Shown here: one piece after another, positions 58,625 to 64,000 of the stretch
How the letters are laid out: the number at the start of each line of letters is the position of its first letter
Numbering within the stretch: the stretch's first letter is position 1
Assembly: GCF_000003195.3 (NCBI RefSeq)
Contig: NC_012870.2
Coordinates: forward strand, 49,976,396 to 50,040,395
Length of the DNA stretch: 64,000 nucleotides
Direction of reading: 5' to 3'
Source of the DNA: Sorghum bicolor
Taxonomy: Eukaryota; Streptophyta; Magnoliopsida; Poales; Poaceae
The notes under the pieces: generated by a model
What the model was told of the DNA's origin: nothing
The model's input: only the letters and a program-made list of their open reading frames with translations
Database searches by the model: none
Position numbers and translations under genes: made by a program

Positions 58625-60239
58625 ATAACAATGGTGAAAGTCTAATTCTACTTATGCTCTTTTGAGGGGATACATAACATTCTTGCTCTTTGAATCTTTT
58701 TGAGGAAAATGAGATAATCTATATTTTCTTTTTCATTCCTCTCAGGTGGGTATCTTGTACCCCTAATTCTAGTGTCGGACACTTGTCCATTTTTACCTCT
58801 CGTCTCACTTTTTCTTTTCTTTCGAGGTTCCGGGCACTTGCCCCTTTTTATTTCCTCGTATCCTTTCTTTTTTTCTTTTTTTTAGAGCACTCATCTCCTG
58901 AAATAATATAGCAAGTGGTAGTAACCAAGACAACTTGAGCATTTATTTCACAGGAAAAAAACGGAAATGTTTTTGGCTATTCTCTCCCGGATTAGGAGTA
59001 GAATATTTTTGGGTGGCTCTGGAGATGGAAATGAGTATATATGTGGATGCATACTTCCAGAGTAGAAGCAGCATGTGTGAGTGAACGTGCAAGTGAATCT
59101 TGATTTTAACCACATGACAAGCTCCTAAGGGTCTACACAGCTTGACCACACTCAATGCTCATAAGTAGTAAAGTAAATGTGTGGCTCAAAGTCTAGCAAG
59201 CATGTATATATGGCTGTGGTAGGAATTTAAACTCTCATCTTGCAAGAACTCATCATGTGATATTTTAAAGATTTTCAAAGATAAAATTCTCCAGAATTCT
59301 AGCATCTCTAGGAATAGATAAACAGCAGCTCAACCTTCCCATATCATATCCGTTAACAAATTAGAATTTAGATCAAGTTCTCTTCCCACAATTTCAGGTT
59401 TAGAGCAAGCTTTAGATTATAACAGTTATGTCTAAACTTGAGAGAGAACTTCAAATTTGAAAAATTATGCAGAGCAACTATTCATCATATCCATGCTAGA
59501 GTTTTATTAATATTCAGTTTAGCATAGCCACTTTATTTATTTATTAAGCACACTAAGAAAAAGACATATATATATATAAGCACAAAATCTTTATTTGGTT
59601 TTTCATGTTTATGTATATTTTTATTATAGTATAAGTATAAATGTAGATAGAAATACTTAGCGGGATAAATGGGGGTGCTCTCCCCCAAGCTGGATTTTGA
59701 CGTAATTTCTTGTGATGTAGCTAGCAGGTGGCAGAGGTGTATTTGAATGTCGGTAGCACCCTGACAACGATTAGAATGTCCTCCATCTGCTAGTCTTCTT
59801 GATCCTTGAATTCTGTGGAGCTCAAATAAACAACAAAGCTTTGTGGAACTAGTTAAGTGTTCGCATAAGTATCTAGCCTTTATCATGTTGTGCCTCCTCA
59901 ATAAATGTTACTCTCTTTGGTAGGAACACAATCTTATTTTTATATTTTCATTTTTATAGAGCAGAAGAATATTTATGCCACCACGGTGATTGTACTTATG
60001 AGTTTTATGCCACTTGTATACTCACATGGGGCTTACTGGTTTCAACAATTTATTTTCTTTTTAGGATAGTACGAACATGATTAACTAAGAAAACTATTTA
60101 AATAATTGAAAGGAAAAGGATAACTACCAAGTTTACCTCTTGGCAAGGCGTTCGGTGTTTTTAAGTCCTCCGAACAGGACTCTCCGTTTTTTCAGTCGTC
60201 CTGGGATTCGCTCGATGGCGTAGTCGGTGTTGGCGTCGC
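58625..60239 (-). other. B1 untranslated region (left of gag-pro)
   Basis: There is no gene. It holds the conserved block 59980-60040 (reverse of gccccatgtgagtata ... cactgtggtggcataaa in B4) and the internal PPT-like agcttgggggagag (minus, 59691-59678). It is the counterpart of B4 37886-39600. Confidence 0.7.
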
Positions 60240-61557
60240 CTCCTCTTCGTGTATAACTATCTTCTCTCTCCACACCTGACTCAGTGCTACGGTCTCTTTA
60301 GGACAATTCTATTCAAGTTGTATGTCTTCAGACCTTACCACTTCTCCTTCGTAGTCTGCCCATCCATCCTTGATGATTTCCCTCCTCTGGTTGCGGTTGC
60401 GTCGTCTTCTTCTTGTCCTAACCTGCTTAGAGTCTTCAACTATATAGTTAGAGTCAGTAAAATAGCGATGTACCTTCTTCGAGGGGAAGTGCATGTGGAC
60501 TTCTCCAGTTCTAATGTAGATGTTTGCTTTAACGGTGCTGAGGAACGGTCTCCCAAGGATGATGGGTGGATCGTACTCGTCTTCTCCCATGTCAATAATC
60601 TAAAAGTCTGTATGTACAAAATGATCGTCTATTTTGACAGGGACATCAGTTACTATACCTTCAACCTTTCGAAATGTCTGATCTACCATCTGGAGCTGAA
60701 TTTATGTTGGTTTTAGGGGCATGGTTCCGAACAAGAGCCGATAGGTGACTGCGGCCATTATATTGACGCCCGATCCGGTGTCGCAAATCGTCTTGTAGAA
60801 GTTCTACCCATTAATGGAGCAATGGATGCTTGGCATACCTGGGTCGTCCTACTTGGTCAGAAACGATGACTTGAGTCAACGATCTTGACCTCCTTGAACT
60901 GCAGTGACCATCTTAGCTGACTCGGTCCACACTTGCTTGTTCCTGTTCCTCCTATTGGTCCTCTTCCTTGGTTCTTGTCGGGATTGCTCTGGGATTTGTG
61001 TAGTCTTGTTCTTGAAGGAAAACGTCTCCTTCCTCCCTTTGATGTAGAAACAGATCTTGGCAGCACTAGCGTAGATAACAACTCTCGAGGTGTTCAGGAA
61101 TGGCCTCCCTAAGATGACGGGTGCCCTCTCATAATTACCGGTCTCTATGACCACGAAGTCTGCTGGAGCGTACAAGGTACCAACACGGACGGAAAGGTTC
61201 TTCAATATTCCCGTTGGGAAACTTAACATCCGATCTGCAAGCTGCAAACACATGGTTGTTTCTAATAAAGGATATGTAAAGATTTTTCATAGAGTACCCT
61301 GGGCATAATGTTGATGCTAGAGCCAAAGTCGCGGAGTGCTTCTGGGAAGTCCACCATGCCGATGGAGATCGGGATGACGGGGCGTCCTGGATCGCCTCTC
61401 TTGACCGGCAGAAGGTCAGTAGTAACATCCGCAATGGGGTTACTCCAGTAGTTACCTGTATCAAACATGTCTACAAGATTTGCAGATTCTAATCCTTCCG
61501 GTTGTAGTGGTATACCGGGGTTAGTAGCAGGAACAACAGCAGCTATTTGATTTAACT
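60240..61557 (-). pseudogene. B1 tandem protease-like domains
   Basis: Minus strand. Domain 1 has RDFGSSINIMPRVLYEK (Asp at about 61333) and PVILGRPFLNTSRVVIYA. A basic linker with RKRTNRRNRNKQVW follows. Domain 2 has CDTGSGVNIMAAVTYRLLF (about 60786-60730), the canonical retropepsin DTGSG, and then PIILGRPFLSTVKANIYI. Frame changes occur near 61290, 60876 and 60600. This copy shows that the second domain was originally a normal protease active site. Confidence 0.75.
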
Positions 61558-62858
61558 AAGATTCAATCATTTTATTAAAGCTAATTTGATTCTTGATGGC
61601 AGTAGAGAAATTATCCATTCTATTATTTATATTTTCTAGCATTTTATCATTAGACACCAATTTTTTAGATAGGTTATCCATTAGCTTTCCTTGATTAGAC
61701 ACTAACTCTCTCAGAGGTGGAAAATTATTATTATTATTGTAAGAATTGTTACCTCGATAATTACCTGAGTAGTTAGGCCTCTGTTGATTCCAACCTTGAT
61801 TTTGTTGACGGTTGTAGTAGCTGTTGTTGTTGTTGTTGATGTAGTTCACATCCTCAAGCATCTCAGGGCAGTGATTGCCTGAGTGTCCAGTATCTCCACA
61901 CTCCTCACAAGTCATGTGAGAGTCGTAGATGTGCATGACTTCCTTCTTATCTCCAGCTCTATCATCGAGCTTCTTCATGAGCAGGTCTAGCTTGGCAGAC
62001 AACATGTCTACCTCCTTGAGCTGGTGCATACCTCCACCTCTCTTGCGTGTCTGGGCCCTTTCTTCATTCCAGCCTTGGTTGGACGCCATCTTCTCCACAA
62101 GACCTATGGCTTGTGATATGGTGAGTGATAGGAATGCTCCTCCAGCTATAGCATCCATGGTCTCACGACCACTATTGCTGAGCCCATGATAAAATGTCTA
62201 CATCAGTAGCCAGCTCGCCATTCCATGATGGGGATATTCTAGGATGTAGTCTTGAAAGCGCTCCCATGCTTCTGGAATGGATTCATCATGTTGTTGCTGA
62301 AAACTTGTAATTTTCCCACGGAGAGCATTGATCTTGCCCATGGGAAAGAACTTAGGCAGAAATTTCATGGAGCAGAGTGCCCACGTAGTATTATTCTCCT
62401 TTGTAGCGTAGAACCACTGCTTCGTTCTCCCCAACAGTGATAATGGGAAGAGGCGAAGTAGTATAGCATCTCTGGGGACTCTTGATATGGTGAATGTGCT
62501 GCAAATCTCCAAGAAGTGTTGGAGATGAGCACTAGCATCTTCGTGTGCCTTCCCACAGAACTGGTTGGATTGCACCATGTTGATAAGTCCAGGCTTGAGC
62601 TCAAAGTTGCTGTCGATCTCTGCAGCAGGTCCAGTGCGGATGTTGTCCGTAGTGGGAGCTGAGAACTCGCGGATCAATTTGTTCGCCATGACTTCGAACT
62701 CTAAAGACAAGTTCCGGGTGAAACTTCGGTGGTCTTCTTGGTTGGATGAAGCTTCGTGCTGAAGTGTTGACGATGCCTTCTTGAGCTTGGCTCTTGTTTT
62801 TTCTGAATAATGCTTCGGGGTTGTCACCAAAATTTCCTGGAAGATGTCTTCTATTCAT
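61558..62858 (-). pseudogene. B1 gag
   Basis: ATG at 62858 (MNRRHLPGNF). An A-run frameshift lies about 45 bases in, then KASSTLQHEASSNQEDHRS. The capsid part has HLQHFLEICSTFTISRVPRD, LFPLSLLGRTKQWFYA and HDESIPEAWERFQDY. After a stop near 62198 the next segment (62158 on) has TISQAIGLVEKMASNQGWNE, the zinc knuckle CEECGDTGHSGNHC (about 61905-61865) and an Asn/Tyr-rich spacer. It is the single-knuckle version of the duplicated B4 gag. Confidence 0.85.
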
Positions 62859-62993
62859 ACATTACCCTGCATAAAATAAAATATAAAAATACCGGGGCAA
62901 AACTATATGAGAGAATTGATAATCTCAATCATATTAGTGATGCAAATGATGACTCAAAATTCCGTATTCGTTCCTGATTAGTAATCAGCCTTC

Positions 62994-63010
62994 CCCGGCA
63001 ACGGCGCCAA
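62994..63010 (-). other. primer binding site of B1
   Basis: On the minus strand TGGCGCCGTTGCCGGGG, 7-8 bp from the LTR edge at 63018. Confidence 0.85.
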
Positions 63011-63017
63011 AAATGCA

Positions 63018-63719
63018 TGTTGGGCATTCTTAACGTCATTACCAAAGTAGACTGAGTTTTCTAATTCTGATAACGGCGCCAAAAATGCCGAACCTATCCC
63101 TCATGCCACTTAAGCCAAGTTGTCATCCCCAGCATGACATGAGAGACGGAGTATTGAAATATGCAATTGCTCTTCTGAATAAATAATAAATGAGATCTGC
63201 AAGCGCACATATTAATACTGATGTAGCATTTTAACCGGGAAGTATTCCAGGTATCGTTATTTATATTTTTACCACTAGAAAGGGATTGCTAATCATCAAT
63301 ATTGATTATGGAATGGAATATGGAATTGAGTATCTATCATTGCATTTGTAATAGAGAGCATTTATCTATCTCTTTCATACAGGGATAAATGTCACATAAA
63401 ATATAGATAAAGTATGAATGGTGACAAAGATAATTAATCTGATCAGCATAACTAGCCACATATAAATATGATAAGCACCTCAACAGATATTCTAGCAAGT
63501 CATTAGCATGGAATTAGGATGAACTACAAGAATATTTCCTAAGTTATTCTTAACTATAAAGTCTAGCATATCATAGTTAGTGCAATTATACTTGGCAATC
63601 ATTGCGGGAAAGGACTATGCCCATGCATAGTGATATTATCAAGTCTAGTTGTCGGTTGCATTTGGATCCTTTTCTCTATTTATTTGTTGATTATATTTGA
63701 TACTTAAGGACCATCAACA
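63018..63719 (-). repeat. 5' LTR of B1, internally deleted (702 bp)
   Basis: Both termini are present, but about 930 bp are missing at 63642-63643 compared with the 3' LTR (44155 to 45085). TATA box and GC boxes are lost. The junction has aag microhomology. Confidence 0.9.
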
Positions 63720-63724
63720 GTGCC

Positions 63725-64000
63725 CAATTACCAGTCGTCGGTAGGACCTACGCCGATGAACGTTAATAATGGATGGACAGGGCAGTATGTCTTCCCACAA
63801 ATGCCCCAGCAGAATCATTAGGAAATGGGATTTCACCAGGGACCAATGCAACCTGGATTTCAGAATCAAGGGTTGATCAACCAGCCGATGAATCTTGGTC
63901 AGCAAGTTTGTGGTCAACAGGCGGTGGCCAATCCCATGTTCCCTAGAGATCGTGCACCACAGAGACACGTGGAAGCTTATCAGTAGGTGCCAGATCCAAA
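63725..64000 (+). pseudogene. A2 gag, continuation after B1
   Basis: It resumes the A2 gag frame directly after the TSD (NYQSSVGPTPMN, then MPQQN) and matches A1 14790-15080. An in-frame TAG is at 63819-63821, and a second stop, TAG, near 63985. It runs off the window. Confidence 0.8.

Larger units (their letters stand above)
43530..63719 (-). mobile_element. Element B1: Athila-like non-autonomous element containing element C
   Basis: TSD gtgcc (43525-43529 and 63720-63724). Minus strand: 5' LTR 63018-63719 (internally deleted), PBS about 62994-63010, gag-pro 62858-60240, an untranslated region split by C (45830-58624), PPT 45164-45179, 3' LTR 43530-45163. Without C the internal region is about 5.05 kb and holds no RT or integrase. 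Confidence 0.95.
41903..64000 (+). mobile_element. Element A2: Tat element of the A1 family, interrupted by B1, 3' end outside the window
   Basis: LTR 41903-42638, PBS about 42645-42663, gag 42688-43529. B1 is inserted at 43530-63719, and gag resumes at 63725 and runs off the window. The sequence matches A1 throughout, with the same CCGAT/ATCGG richness. The left flank is aatag. Confidence 0.9.

Overview
This window is repeat-rich plant DNA, most likely from a grass; the panicoid affinity is only a guess. I see no host gene, tRNA, rRNA or CRISPR array. Nearly every base can be assigned to Ty3/gypsy LTR retrotransposons. They belong to three lineages: Tat (lettered A, E, J here), Athila-like (B, C, H, I) and Tekay/Del-type chromovirus-like (D, F, G). 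The evidence is LTR termini, primer binding sites, polypurine tracts, 5-bp target-site duplications (TSDs) and recognisable Gag, protease, RT, RNase H and integrase motifs. Lineage names come from motif recognition, not from a search.

Layout, left half (1-27728): H is an old minus-strand Athila element. Its pol was hit by B2 (ending at 10926). B2 was itself hit by Tat element E (ending at 5069) and by truncated chromovirus G (5813-8990), and E was hit by F (1-1873). The LTR of H was hit by the complete Tat element A1 (13205-25555, TSD cctag) and by an insertion now reduced to solo LTR B3 (25781-27434, TSD ttgct).

Layout, right half (27729-64000): a Tat integrase scrap (J) carries Athila-like element I (from 27873). 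I contains B4 (34046-41817, TSD gtaag) and Tat element A2 (from 41903). A2 contains B1 (43530-63719, TSD gtgcc), B1 contains C (45830-58624, TSD ataac), and C contains solo LTR D (47213-50717, TSD tttct). This gives six nested levels, J > I > A2 > B1 > C > D.

How the parts work: A1 has a decayed sense gag-pro-RT-RNaseH-integrase set. On the opposite strand, between integrase and the 3' LTR, it has an intron-containing gene with its own TATA box. That gene encodes a plant-mobile-domain (PMD) protein with a coiled-coil tail. E carries an analogous antisense gene of a different family (PF04195-like), also with short GT-AG introns. The B family and I encode only Gag plus two tandem retropepsin-like domains and no RT or integrase, so they look non-autonomous. 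C and H, which share LTR promoter sequence and primer site with B, are candidate helper elements. All coding regions carry stops or frameshifts, so none of the copies looks competent.

Most striking signals: the spliced antisense PMD gene, an element-wide excess of CCGAT/ATCGG in A1 and A2, paired hairpins between the convergent genes of A1, the double protease of the B/I group, and an internal copy of the polypurine tract shared by I, B and C.
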